A stretch of DNA of 29,328 bases from a virus: positions 1-29,328 of the IMG/VR virus record IMGVR_UViG_3300021959_000273; one strand, written 5' to 3'. The notes below the pieces were generated by a model that saw only the letters and a list, made by a program, of their open reading frames with translations, had not been told where the DNA came from and ran no database searches. Every line of letters begins with the position of its first letter. Positions within the stretch are counted from its first letter, which is position 1. Positions 15,284 through 22,325 of the stretch are shown in pieces. The position numbers and the translations under genes were made by a program.

Positions 15284-15296
15284 TTTAGCCAACAGA

Positions 15297-16451
15297 TTAA
15301 GATACTGCATATTTTCCAAAGTTAGGTCTACTCATTATTGAGTAAGTAGCATATCTTACAGCATCTATTATGTGATTGTTTTTATCTACTGGCTTATTTG
15401 TTAGCTTACCGCTTCTATCCTCTAGCCATTTGTAGTTCCTAAACTCTTGTATAGCGTTATTGCTGTCGCTTGTTATATGTATCTTAAATCTCTTTAGTAA
15501 GTCTATACCAGCATTGATACTGTCTCTACCTTTTAAGCTAGGTTGTATGTTATGCCCCATACGTCTTAGCTCGTCTATTAGTCTAGGCTCTGCTGCATCA
15601 AAATAGATAGGGCTTCGTCTTTGTACCTCTTGTTTGAAATGGTCGCTTAAATCTCTTGTAGTCATCATTGTTCTATATAGATGCTCTTTGATGTATAAGT
15701 TGTGGTCTTTCTTGTACACACTAACTAAAGTGCTTGGGTCATTTGTATAACCAGCATCTGCTCCATAACTAATAAGTTCAGCATCGTGTGGTATATGTGG
15801 TACTTCTATATAGTTAAATATAGTAGCCTTACTTACACCTTTCTCTCCTAGTCCGTATATCTGCCAGTATTGTTCGTCTGTATCTTTTAAGCGTTCTATC
15901 TCTTTTACTATGCTATCATCTAAAAACTTGTTGTCTAAGTATGTGGTCTTATAAAACTCTACATCGTCTCTAGACAGCACTTTGTCGTATAACCAATGGT
16001 ATTCGTCTGAAGGGTTGTAATCGACTACTATCTTTTCAGTTGTTCTAAAGACTAATTGTTGCCAGTCCTCGTAGTCTAGTTCATTAGCTTCATTAATAAA
16101 AAGAAACTCTCTCTTACGTCCTCTAATCTTCTGTGGTTGGTCTACGCTTATAAACTCTACTAGGTTGCCATCTAAGGTGTATTCGCTATTAGACTTATTA
16201 TGATTAGCCTCATCATACTTTTTATGTTGTTTAAGTATGTCTATAAAGTCTCTCATTACAGAAGAGCGTACTGCTGGGAATGTCTTTCTACATATTGTTA
16301 TAGTCTTACCTTTGTTTACTTGGCAATAGTTAAAAATAATATAGAGCAAAATATTGTAAGTCTTTCCAGACCTAGTTCCACCTTGCTCCACTACTATCTT
16401 AGTTTGACTGTCTAAGAGATGTTCAAATACTACATTAACGTTTACTTCCAA
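15297..16451 (-). CDS. terL: Terminase large subunit
   Basis: This 384-aa packaging motor and nuclease has Walker A GGTRSGKTY (residues 24-32) and Walker B FLFINEAN (116-123, catalytic Glu121). The C-terminal RNase H-like nuclease has candidate acidic residues Asp232 (GADAGYTND), Asp285 (IYFDAAEP) and Asp363 (HIIDAVRYA). It pumps DNA into the procapsid through the portal. The start is TTG at 16451, immediately following and in frame with the small subunit's TAA. No ATG exists before the Walker A motif, so TTG is the only plausible start. The portal gene is not adjacent, which is unusual. Confidence 0.92.
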   Translation of the reverse strand: MEVNVNVVFEHLLDSQTKIVVEQGGTRSGKTYNILLYIIFNYCQVNKGKTITICRKTFPAVRSSVMRDFIDILKQHKKYDEANHNKSNSEYTLDGNLVEFISVDQPQKIRGRKREFLFINEANELDYEDWQQLVFRTTEKIVVDYNPSDEYHWLYDKVLSRDDVEFYKTTYLDNKFLDDSIVKEIERLKDTDEQYWQIYGLGEKGVSKATIFNYIEVPHIPHDAELISYGADAGYTNDPSTLVSVYKKDHNLYIKEHLYRTMMTTRDLSDHFKQEVQRRSPIYFDAAEPRLIDELRRMGHNIQPSLKGRDSINAGIDLLKRFKIHITSDSNNAIQEFRNYKWLEDRSGKLTNKPVDKNNHIIDAVRYATYSIMSRPNFGKYAVS

Positions 16452-16799
16452 TTATCTGTGTATCTTAATATTTATCTCTTTGTCTGTTGTATCGTGTTTA
16501 ACTTCTCTCTTTGTTCCGTTTAGCCTATGTGCTTCTTCATCGTCTGCTATAAGTTTCATTAGTCCTATTTGCAATGTAGCGTTATCACTTGCGTACCATT
16601 TAGCTCTCATAGATATCTTCATATTTATTCTATTCTTTGCTAATTCGCTTTTTATATCGTTACATTCTTGCAATTTATGGTCATAGAAGGCACGCTTACT
16701 AAACCCAGTATAAGCCATTATATCGCCTATAAATATTAGGTTATGTTTTTTTATTACTTCAATGCTTTCCTTTCTTAAGTCTTCTGTATTGTATGCCAT
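16452..16799 (-). CDS. Terminase small subunit-like protein
   Basis: This 115-aa helical protein begins MAYNTEDLRKESIEVIKKHN. It contains a putative DNA-binding helix-turn-helix (IGDIMAYTGFSKRAFYDHKL, about 27-46), then KNRINMKISMRAKWYASDNA, TLQIGLMKLIADDEEAHRLNG and a charged C-terminus. The order (DNA-binding segment, KWYxSDNATLQIGLMKL, EEAHRLNG) is what I associate with small terminase subunits of flavobacterial phages. It ends flush against the large subunit, which supports the call. It would recognise the phage DNA packaging site. Confidence 0.75.
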   Translation of the reverse strand: MAYNTEDLRKESIEVIKKHNLIFIGDIMAYTGFSKRAFYDHKLQECNDIKSELAKNRINMKISMRAKWYASDNATLQIGLMKLIADDEEAHRLNGTKREVKHDTTDKEINIKIHR

Positions 16800-16841
16800 A
16801 GTCTATTTATTGTATTTATATATAAACAGATTTACTTTTTT

Positions 16842-17198
16842 TTAGTCTTGTAGTATAGCTTCTACTTTTTCTATTTGCTCAGCTGTCATTTTATTGACTC
16901 GTTTTATTATGTTCATCTTACTGCTATTTATAAGAGTTTCATATATAAGGTCTAGGTCTGAGTTATAATAGTTGTGTTGGTCGTATGTGTTTACGCTATG
17001 TATTACGCTTGCGTGTGTTGTATTGAATCCGTTTACTGCATACTCCCTAACTATGTCTGACCATCTAAGTCTTAGTACGTCTACTAGATATTTGTTTGCT
17101 ACGCTTCGCATTTCTACTACGCTTCTACGTCTGCTTTGTTCTAGTATGTTTACGTCTGTGAGTTCTTTAATTGTATTTGCTATTGTTTCTATTTTCAT
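16842..17198 (-). CDS. Stand-alone DnaA domain IV-like DNA-binding protein
   Basis: This 118-aa protein aligns by eye with the C-terminal DNA-binding domain of DnaA. SRRRSVVEMRSVANKYLVDV (22-41) resembles the SRKREIVLARQIAMYL helix, and FNTTHASVIHSV (58-69) matches the DnaA signature HTTVLHA. There is no ATPase domain. It might bind DnaA-box-like sites in phage or host DNA, or help terminase recognise DNA, since the small subunit follows directly. Its ATG overlaps the preceding 44-aa gene's stop as ATGA. No DnaA-box array was found nearby. Confidence 0.65.
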   Translation of the reverse strand: MKIETIANTIKELTDVNILEQSRRRSVVEMRSVANKYLVDVLRLRWSDIVREYAVNGFNTTHASVIHSVNTYDQHNYYNSDLDLIYETLINSSKMNIIKRVNKMTAEQIEKVEAILQD

Positions 17199-17329
17199 AT
17201 CTTATTATCTATTACTTCTATTAAGTATCTTAATTCGCTTCTTTCCCATTCTCCTAAGTTAACTCCATTGATTAGGAATTTATAGTAGTCTTTACGTTCT
17301 GCATCTTTTAATTCTATATTTATATACAT
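17195..17329 (-). CDS. Small protein of unknown function, 44 aa
   Basis: This 44-codon gene begins MYINIELKDAERKDYYKFLI, followed by NGVNLGEWERSELRYLIEVI. It is separated from the upstream stop by one base and overlaps the next start as ATGA. Helical, mixed charge, no membrane segment. I recognise no function. Confidence 0.6.
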   Translation of the reverse strand: MYINIELKDAERKDYYKFLINGVNLGEWERSELRYLIEVIDNKI

Positions 17330-17330
17330 A

Positions 17331-17783
17331 TCAATCTATTTTATTAAATTCTGCTGTTTGTGTTTTTATTAGTTCGTCTTTGTTTTCAAAGTAGTTGTCT
17401 ATTAAAGCATCTATCATTACTAGCTCGTCTATAGAAGCTGTTTTTATTTTATGTATTAAGCTGTCTATTTTGTTTAGCACGTTTGTACACATCTCTGGGT
17501 TGTTGTTGTATATTACATTAAACCCTTGTTGATATTCTTTCTCTAGTATCTTTGATGTTTTATTTACTTGGTGCTTTACGTTTTGTTTAAAGCCTTTACT
17601 TCCTTGCAGCTCATCATTTGATTCTAATAGTAATTGACTTATTAGTACACTCTTTAAATAGTTTAAGTGTCTATCGCTTATTGGCTCACTTACTTCGTCT
17701 TTTACTCCTCTTACACCTTCTTGGTGTTCTAGTTCTTTTTGTTCCATATCTTCGTAGTATTTTATTTGTTCTTCTCTATCCAT
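17331..17783 (-). CDS. Helical protein of unknown function, 150 aa
   Basis: This 150-aa protein is acidic and almost entirely helical by pattern. Its N-terminal part is MDREEQIKYYEDMEQKELEH, with SDRHLNYLKSVLISQLLLES and KTSKILEKEYQQGFNVIYNN following. It overlaps the DUF3310 gene by 22 bases. It has no recognised domain and is likely cytoplasmic. Similar proteins without function are common between replication and terminase genes of related phages. Confidence 0.6.
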   Translation of the reverse strand: MDREEQIKYYEDMEQKELEHQEGVRGVKDEVSEPISDRHLNYLKSVLISQLLLESNDELQGSKGFKQNVKHQVNKTSKILEKEYQQGFNVIYNNNPEMCTNVLNKIDSLIHKIKTASIDELVMIDALIDNYFENKDELIKTQTAEFNKID

Positions 17784-17989
17784 TGTTGTTGCTGTTCTCT
17801 TAGGTATTCTATCTCACGTCTTAAGTAATCTGCTGCTTTCTCTAGGTCTTTAAGTTCATCGTCTTTCTTACCGCTTCGACAAATATACTTAATTATATTT
17901 CCTCTATTGAAGTTTAGTTCATAATCTTTAATAAAGTCTATAACGTCATAGCCTTTTCCGTTCTCGTAATGTAAATAGGTTGCTCTCAT
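17762..17989 (-). CDS. DUF3310 family protein, 75 aa
   Basis: This 75-aa protein matches the DUF3310 pattern. A GKGYDVIDFIKDYELNF segment is followed by GNIIKYICRSGKKDDELKDL, then EKAADYLRREIEYL. In this family the R/K-GxxIKYxxRxGxKxxxxxDLxKAxxYL core is diagnostic. Related proteins are linked to nucleotide metabolism, but the function is unproven. Its start lies 9 bases after the 40-aa ORF stop. Confidence 0.75.
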   Translation of the reverse strand: MRATYLHYENGKGYDVIDFIKDYELNFNRGNIIKYICRSGKKDDELKDLEKAADYLRREIEYLREQQQQWIEKNK

Positions 17990-17998
17990 AATTTTATT

Positions 17999-18121
17999 TT
18001 ATAGTAATGCTAATATTCTTAAATCTTCTTTTATATCTTTAATCATTGCTACTGCATCTTTATAGTCCTCGTTTTCTATTGCCTCTAGAACTATATCTAG
18101 GTCGTGTACAAATCTTATCAT
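17999..18121 (-). CDS. Small helical protein, 40 aa
   Basis: This is a 40-codon ORF. Its ATG overlaps the exonuclease stop in an ATGA arrangement (ATG 18121-18119, TGA 18120-18118). The protein contains FVHDLDIVLEAIENEDYKDA and is acidic and helical. Function unknown. The coupling to the exonuclease supports that it is translated. Confidence 0.55.
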   Translation of the reverse strand: MIRFVHDLDIVLEAIENEDYKDAVAMIKDIKEDLRILALL

Positions 18122-18831
18122 TCAGTTCTTAGTTTTAGTAAGTGATAACACTCAGAATACTTCTGACGTCCTTTACCTTTGTAGTCTTGTTTAAACAACT
18201 CTAACATCTTCCTAGTATATTGGTATTTAGTATCACATTCTTTTAAGTATTTCTCTGCAAACTTTTTACCCTTACCCTTAAAGTAATTTACATTGTCTGC
18301 TGTATCTCCTATTATCATTTGCTCGTAGAAGTTATATAAAGCCTCATCTTCGCTTATATCTAACACTTCCTTATGTTTGTAGTGGTAGTTGTACATAAGA
18401 CAAGGGAACTGCTTATAGTCCTTATCTATGCTTACTATCATAACATTATCTCTTCCTACTTCGTCAGACAATCCTTTCCAGTATCTAGCGACCATATCAT
18501 CTGTCTCTATACCATAACCCCAAATGCTATCGTATTCATCTTTCACGAATTGGTGCATCTCGTCTAATAGAGGTGGTAACTCTTGTTTTTTTCTATTGGC
18601 TTTATATACTGGTGTGATTAGTTTTCTAAAGTTTCCTTTTGAGCCACTAAATGTTACCACTCTTTCTATTGGGTACATATCCTCTAGCTTGTTTACAATA
18701 CTCATAAACTGCTCGTCAAATTTAGCTTGAGCATCTTCTATATCTCTATAGTATTTATCATCTTCTGGCTTGTCTCGTTTCTTATAACAAGAAGCAAAGA
18801 TTAAACTATCTGCATCTACTAGTAGTATCAT
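18118..18831 (-). CDS. 5'-3' exonuclease / flap endonuclease-like (FEN family)
   Basis: This 237-aa protein shows a full FEN active site. N-terminal MILLVDADSLI carries metal-binding Asp6/Asp8, and YKANRK (76-81) is the DNA-binding arch. GIETDDMVA supplies Glu109, Asp111 and Asp112. SIDKDYKQ supplies Asp136/Asp138, and GDTADN (175-180) is the H3TH-type metal motif. Length fits the phage RNaseH/FEN type. It would remove RNA primers and flaps during phage DNA replication, or degrade host DNA. No phage DNA polymerase is found in the window, so the phage seems to rely on the host polymerase. Confidence 0.85.
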   Translation of the reverse strand: MILLVDADSLIFASCYKKRDKPEDDKYYRDIEDAQAKFDEQFMSIVNKLEDMYPIERVVTFSGSKGNFRKLITPVYKANRKKQELPPLLDEMHQFVKDEYDSIWGYGIETDDMVARYWKGLSDEVGRDNVMIVSIDKDYKQFPCLMYNYHYKHKEVLDISEDEALYNFYEQMIIGDTADNVNYFKGKGKKFAEKYLKECDTKYQYTRKMLELFKQDYKGKGRQKYSECYHLLKLRTE

Positions 18832-18950
18832 TCTGTATCGTAGTTATAACAAGACCTAGAACAGTAAGTGTCTCCGTTAGTTTCAGTTCCACAAGTTCTA
18901 CATTCTGTTAGTTCGTCTGGCTGGTTTGTGTATTCATCCCATTCGTTCAT
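18828..18950 (-). CDS. Small zinc-ribbon protein, 40 aa
   Basis: This is a 40-codon gene with ATGA overlaps at both ends: its start overlaps the 91-aa gene's stop and its stop overlaps the exonuclease start. The sequence begins MNEWDEYTNQPDEL and has CRTCG and CSRSC. The spacing C-x2-C-x8-C-x3-C is a plausible zinc knuckle. It may bind nucleic acid or protein. Function unproven. Confidence 0.65.
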   Translation of the reverse strand: MNEWDEYTNQPDELTECRTCGTETNGDTYCSRSCYNYDTE

Positions 18951-19222
18951 ATATCAAATTGTTTTAATTGTTCGTTTAGGTCTTCTATCTGCTGTTGTAG
19001 TTGTGTTATAGCTTTGTTCTTGTCAGCTCTAATCATACTAACTCTTTTTAGTAGAACATCGTTCTCTATATTTAGTTGGTTAACGTATTGTCCTATTTCA
19101 CTCATACCTTTAACGAAGTTTCTTAATTCTTTGTTAGCTGGTTTAGCATCTCTCCACTCCATTACTTTCTCAGCAATGTGGTTAAACCAAAGGTTATAAG
19201 ATTGTTTTTGTAGTAAGGTCAT
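18947..19222 (-). CDS. Coiled-coil protein, 91 aa
   Basis: This 91-aa protein starts MTLLQKQSYNLWFNHIAEKV. Its second half is a coiled coil with heptad leucines and charged residues (LNIENDVLLKRVSMIRADKN, ITQLQQQIEDLNEQLKQF). It overlaps the 59-aa membrane protein's stop (TAATG). No enzyme motif is present. It may be an adaptor, but no function is assigned. Confidence 0.6.
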   Translation of the reverse strand: MTLLQKQSYNLWFNHIAEKVMEWRDAKPANKELRNFVKGMSEIGQYVNQLNIENDVLLKRVSMIRADKNKAITQLQQQIEDLNEQLKQFDI

Positions 19223-19401
19223 TATAAAGAAGCCCCTATAATAACACCTATACAGATAAGTAATCCAGCAAGAGTAAATACTATAACGACATCATCTCTC
19301 ATCATTTCTCTTTCTCTAATCTTCTGTAATTCTTTTTCTGTGTAAACTTTAATTCTTTTGTCTTTAACGTCAATGTGTAATCCAGTTTTTGTCTTTTTCA
19401 T
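19222..19401 (-). CDS. Small single-pass membrane protein, 59 aa
   Basis: This 59-codon gene encodes a charged N-terminal helix (MKKTKTGLHIDVKDKRIKVY) and a C-terminal transmembrane segment at about 38-57 (VVIVFTLAGLLICIGVIIG). Its stop overlaps the next start as TAATG. Tail-anchored topology suggests a role at the host membrane, perhaps superinfection exclusion or a lysis/replication anchor. That is inference only. Confidence 0.6.
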   Translation of the reverse strand: MKKTKTGLHIDVKDKRIKVYTEKELQKIREREMMRDDVVIVFTLAGLLICIGVIIGASL

Positions 19402-19412
19402 TTTGTTTGGTT

Positions 19413-19553
19413 TTAGTAAATGTTATAAATTATACTTCTAATTATTTCTTGTCTATTAAGTAATTTTTGTTTTAAATCCTTAGGAACTTCTGTTCTTAGT
19501 GTCCTATCAATGTCTTTTAACTCTTTGTTTAAATCGTCTAATTGTGTTAGCAT
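19413..19553 (-). CDS. Small coiled-coil protein, 46 aa
   Basis: This 46-codon ORF starts at ATG 19553 and overlaps the upstream 41-aa gene's stop by 7 bases. The protein MLTQLDDLNKELKDIDRTLR... is a charged helix with heptad spacing. Function unknown. Confidence 0.55.
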   Translation of the reverse strand: MLTQLDDLNKELKDIDRTLRTEVPKDLKQKLLNRQEIIRSIIYNIY

Positions 19554-19672
19554 TTATTTATTGTATCTAAATTTATTTTTATTAAATCGTCTAATAAATC
19601 TTCTGAGCAATTAAATTTTTTAAGAACCTTACTTGTGATTTCTTTAATTTCGTTAAATGTTTCTGTTGCCAT
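19547..19672 (-). CDS. First small gene of the P2 operon, 41 aa
   Basis: This 41-codon ORF begins MATETFNEIKEITSKVLKKF and ends LDTINKC. It is preceded by the AACAAAAACAATATT leader of promoter P2, so it is the first gene expressed from it. Helical, no known motif. Confidence 0.55.
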   Translation of the reverse strand: MATETFNEIKEITSKVLKKFNCSEDLLDDLIKINLDTINKC

Positions 19673-19699
19673 AATATTGTTTTTGTTTATTAATATATT

Positions 19700-19740
19700 G
19701 CAATATACAACATAATAAACGTTATAAACAAATTATAAAC
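19700..19740 (-). promoter_or_regulatory. Bacteroidota-type promoter P2 with tandem GTTTATAA repeat
   Basis: On the minus strand GTTTATAATTTGTTTATAA (19740-19722) contains the -33 TTTG, followed after 21 bases by TATATTGC (19707-19700). The -7 box departs from TAnnTTTG in its last two bases, so P2 may be weaker than P1 and P3. AACAAAAACAAT lies before the ATG at 19672. Confidence 0.75.
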
Positions 19741-19758
19741 ACTTTTTTTTTATTTTTT

Positions 19759-20220
19759 TTATTCTCCCATCTTAAAATAACTATCCCATATTCCTAGCTC
19801 AGTATCTTTTTCGTTTATATTTATTATAGTTGCATCGCTTTCTTTAAGTAAATAACAAGGCTTAGATACTTTCTTATTGCCCCATAGCGTAGTGTCTGGA
19901 CAATACATATTCTTTACCTCTAAGTCTTTTAGGTTATTAAGCCAAAACATATAATTACCTTTAGGGTCATTTACAAAATACAAAGCTATCTTACCAGTTG
20001 CTATTAATTTATCAAACTTAGCCTTTTCTATAATCTTAGTTTCATAGTATTTATTTCTAAACTTCATCTCTATAACACAGTCTTGAGATTTTGGAAATGG
20101 TGTCTTTCCCTCAGCATCCCAACTCATACTACCTTCTCCAGTATGATTTAATGTCCATCCATCTAGGTTTAATAATGTTACTACGGACTGTTCCCATTTA
20201 TGTATTTCTTTTATCATCAT
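19759..20220 (-). CDS. Putative PD-(D/E)XK-type nuclease, 153 aa
   Basis: This 153-aa protein begins MMIKEIHKWEQSVVTLLNLD. It has a possible PD-(D/E)XK core at Asp47, Glu51 and Lys53 (DCVIEMKFR), preceded by WDAEGKTP. A predicted beta-strand pattern follows (KIALYFVNDPKGNYMFWLNN). This could be a restriction-like or nicking nuclease used in recombination or packaging. Its ATG overlaps the upstream gene's stop. Only the core motif supports the nuclease label, so treat it as tentative. Confidence 0.45.
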   Translation of the reverse strand: MMIKEIHKWEQSVVTLLNLDGWTLNHTGEGSMSWDAEGKTPFPKSQDCVIEMKFRNKYYETKIIEKAKFDKLIATGKIALYFVNDPKGNYMFWLNNLKDLEVKNMYCPDTTLWGNKKVSKPCYLLKESDATIININEKDTELGIWDSYFKMGE

Positions 20221-20411
20221 TTATTATATAAGTTATCAATATCTTTAATCCACATTACTATTTCTTTAGGTCTACAACTACAAGGCTCGTAATACTTATG
20301 TTTGTAATAACGTGCGTGCAGCGTACATAATAGCTTGTATTGTGGTTGCGTTAGCTTTGTTGTTAAATTAGCTTTAAAGTCTACCCAATCTTCTCTATCT
20401 TTTATTGTCAT
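20217..20411 (-). CDS. Small protein of unknown function, 64 aa
   Basis: This gene starts at ATG 20411 (MTIKDREDWVDFKANL). That ATG overlaps the previous gene's stop as ATGA. A longer reading from 20435 would overlap the upstream gene in a different frame and is less likely. The 64-aa protein has a CSC motif (EPCSCRPKEI), then WIKDIDNLYNK. It is basic and helical. Function unknown. Confidence 0.6.
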   Translation of the reverse strand: MTIKDREDWVDFKANLTTKLTQPQYKLLCTLHARYYKHKYYEPCSCRPKEIVMWIKDIDNLYNK

Positions 20412-20551
20412 AGCTCTATATCTATATCTGACCATTCATTAAGTTTCTTCTGCCTTTCATCGCAGCCACAATCGTCTCCCCAAATCTTCTTTACCATCCA
20501 ACGTATTCCAGTATAGTAAGTGATGTAATAAACTAAGTCTCCTAATCTCAT
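20408..20551 (-). CDS. Small Cys-containing protein, 47 aa
   Basis: This 47-codon gene starts at ATG 20551, overlapping the PD-(D/E)XK-type gene's stop as ATGA. The protein begins MRLGDLVYYITYYTGIRWMV and has DDCGCDERQKKLNEW. A short hydrophobic N-terminal segment is followed by a C-x-C-D-E-R motif I have seen in other small phage proteins. Function unknown. Confidence 0.65.
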   Translation of the reverse strand: MRLGDLVYYITYYTGIRWMVKKIWGDDCGCDERQKKLNEWSDIDIEL

Positions 20552-20943
20552 AATCTAAATTTTTTAATATTCCATTTTTTACTAAAACCCTTCAATGTAT
20601 TACTAAGTGTTATTTCATTCTTTGCTTCTTTCCATTCTTTATTTATGTAAATACTATCTACATTACATTCATTTAACGGAATGTCCTTATCGTCATTTTT
20701 GAAGTTATGCGTAACATATAAAACAACGACCTTGTTAGTGTGCCAAGAGTCAGCTATTCTTTCTAATACTAATCTTTGACCTATTGGTATTTTATTACCT
20801 TTTCTTTTAACTTCCATTAATATCAACACCTCGTTATCAAACTCTAAAACTACATCAATGTCTGTTGGATGTATTTTACCGCTTTCAATTCCAGTAAAAT
20901 CTATTGTTTGTCTTATCTGTTTTGTGTTTCTTATTAAACTCAT
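20548..20943 (-). CDS. PD-(D/E)XK-fold nuclease candidate, 131 aa
   Basis: This 131-aa protein has a restriction-endonuclease-like core. HPTDIDVVLEFDNEVLILME is followed by VKRKG. Asp30 (or Asp28), Glu44 and Lys46 (MEVK) form D-x(n)-ExK, with hydrophobic strands around them. It could be a Holliday junction resolvase or other recombination nuclease. Its place between the sigma-like and small genes of the replication operon fits. The fold is supported by motif only. Confidence 0.55.
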   Translation of the reverse strand: MSLIRNTKQIRQTIDFTGIESGKIHPTDIDVVLEFDNEVLILMEVKRKGNKIPIGQRLVLERIADSWHTNKVVVLYVTHNFKNDDKDIPLNECNVDSIYINKEWKEAKNEITLSNTLKGFSKKWNIKKFRL

Positions 20944-21431
20944 AACTTTTCTTTTATATATTTTTTAGCGTTAGTATATGTGTTATAAAGTGAGTAATAA
21001 CTTATACCAGTATCTCTACTTAAAGATGCTACTGATTTACCACTAGCACATATTTCAAATACCTTTTTGTCGTACCAATACATATTATCTAGTATAGAAT
21101 CTATTTGCTGTTTACGAGCTGCATACTCTACTTCATCAATACCTAGATTCTCTGCTTGTTTAAGCTCGTCTATGTCTTCTAAATAAATTTTAATCTGTTT
21201 AGCTTCCTTTTTATATATGTTGCAATAAATACCTCTTAAAACCTTATAACAATAATAGTGGTTTATATCTCCATTAAAAGATAAATCCAACCCCTTCACA
21301 ATATCGTGATGGAGCTGGATATACATTTCGGAGACAATGTCTTCTGCACTACTAGGGTTGCACCCAAAAGACCTTACTATATTAATCCAGTCTTTGTGTT
21401 TGTCAAATGCTAATTCTAAGAGTGTTTTCAT
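20940..21431 (-). CDS. Sigma-70-like (ECF-type) transcription factor
   Basis: This 163-aa protein has the two-part layout of small sigma factors. Residues about 1-70 resemble region 2 (CNPSSAEDIVSEMYIQLHHD, YCYKVLRGIYCNIYKKEA). Residues about 108-160 resemble a region-4 helix-turn-helix (DKKVFEICASGKSVASLSRD, then TGISYYSLYNTYTNAKKYI). It might direct host RNA polymerase to phage structural genes. The cassettes at 3528, 5808, 6928 and 14736 are candidate targets. It could also be a non-sigma HTH regulator. ATGA overlaps link it to both neighbours. Confidence 0.65.
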   Translation of the reverse strand: MKTLLELAFDKHKDWINIVRSFGCNPSSAEDIVSEMYIQLHHDIVKGLDLSFNGDINHYYCYKVLRGIYCNIYKKEAKQIKIYLEDIDELKQAENLGIDEVEYAARKQQIDSILDNMYWYDKKVFEICASGKSVASLSRDTGISYYSLYNTYTNAKKYIKEKL

Positions 21432-22297
21432 AAAGTTGATTTCGTTAATGTTCTAGGTACAAAGTACTCTAAAGGGTCATAAATGTCAGCCCAAATACAA
21501 GGCAGACCAAATTCATTAATAGTAAAGCTAAATGTTTCAAATGGATAACCTCTGCTTCGCATACATTTTACTGTTACAAGGTCTTTGTTAGTTGTGTTTA
21601 ATTCTAATGAAGTAACTAGTTCCGCTTTCTTCTCAAGAAATGAACCTAAATGACCAGTCATTTTAGAACTTCCAAAGTTCTGGTGTATTACACATAAAAT
21701 ATGACAGTCAAACTTGGTTGATAGTTGCATAAGTTTTGAAACTGCTGCATTACAAGAAATTAAATCATTGACATCTGCAACGATATCAGCTACGCCATCT
21801 AGAATAACAAGACCGTTTTTTCCTTTATTTTGTTCTAATACATATTCTAAAAACTCTAACCTCTCTTTATATCCTACAGTCCTAAGAGCAAATGTTTTAT
21901 AGCAGCCAACTTCTTTTGTATTGCTCATATCCTCTATCCTTTTAAAGCTCCTAGCAGCGTGCCAATGCCCCATCTCTGTGTCTATATGAATTAAACAGCG
22001 ACCATCTCTATGACCTCTAAGTTTACCACCAAAGTTATTAGCACCACTTAAATAAACACTTGCTAAAAGAGAGCAGTAAAAACTTTTTTTTGATTTTGGT
22101 GGAGCTGTCACTACAGAGAGATTGCCATAGCTGCCCAAAGAAATTGGATATTTTAATTCTCCTCCTTTTGTTTGTATGGTAGAATGACCAAAACTTAAGG
22201 CACTAGGCGGGTAGTCAATAACTTCTGAAGTATCTATTGTACACTCCTCAGCTATAAGCTCCATTAACATATTTTTAGTTGTATCTTCTTCTGTCAT
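21428..22297 (-). CDS. RecA-fold ATPase, probable replicative helicase (RepA/DnaB-like)
   Basis: This 289-aa protein has Walker A APPKSKKSF (65-73) and a TEMG segment with Glu108 (HIDTEMGHW). Walker B is GLVILDGVAD (162-171), and a QNFGSSKMTGHLGSFLEKKA segment follows. The arrangement (KSKKSF P-loop, DTE, LVILDG) fits the RecA/KaiC-like family that includes RepA and hexameric replicative helicases. It would unwind DNA at the phage fork. There is no phage primase or polymerase in the window. It follows the terminator behind the ssDNA-binding gene, so part of the transcript may stop before it. Confidence 0.75.
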   Translation of the reverse strand: MTEEDTTKNMLMELIAEECTIDTSEVIDYPPSALSFGHSTIQTKGGELKYPISLGSYGNLSVVTAPPKSKKSFYCSLLASVYLSGANNFGGKLRGHRDGRCLIHIDTEMGHWHAARSFKRIEDMSNTKEVGCYKTFALRTVGYKERLEFLEYVLEQNKGKNGLVILDGVADIVADVNDLISCNAAVSKLMQLSTKFDCHILCVIHQNFGSSKMTGHLGSFLEKKAELVTSLELNTTNKDLVTVKCMRSRGYPFETFSFTINEFGLPCIWADIYDPLEYFVPRTLTKSTL

Positions 22298-22325
22298 CTT
22301 TTGTTTTGTTTTTTGTAAAGGTAAT

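Noticed and set aside
20412-20435. Start at 20435 for the 64-aa gene
   Set aside because: The 47-aa gene reads through here in a different frame and its stop overlaps ATG 20411 as ATGA, the arrangement used throughout this operon.
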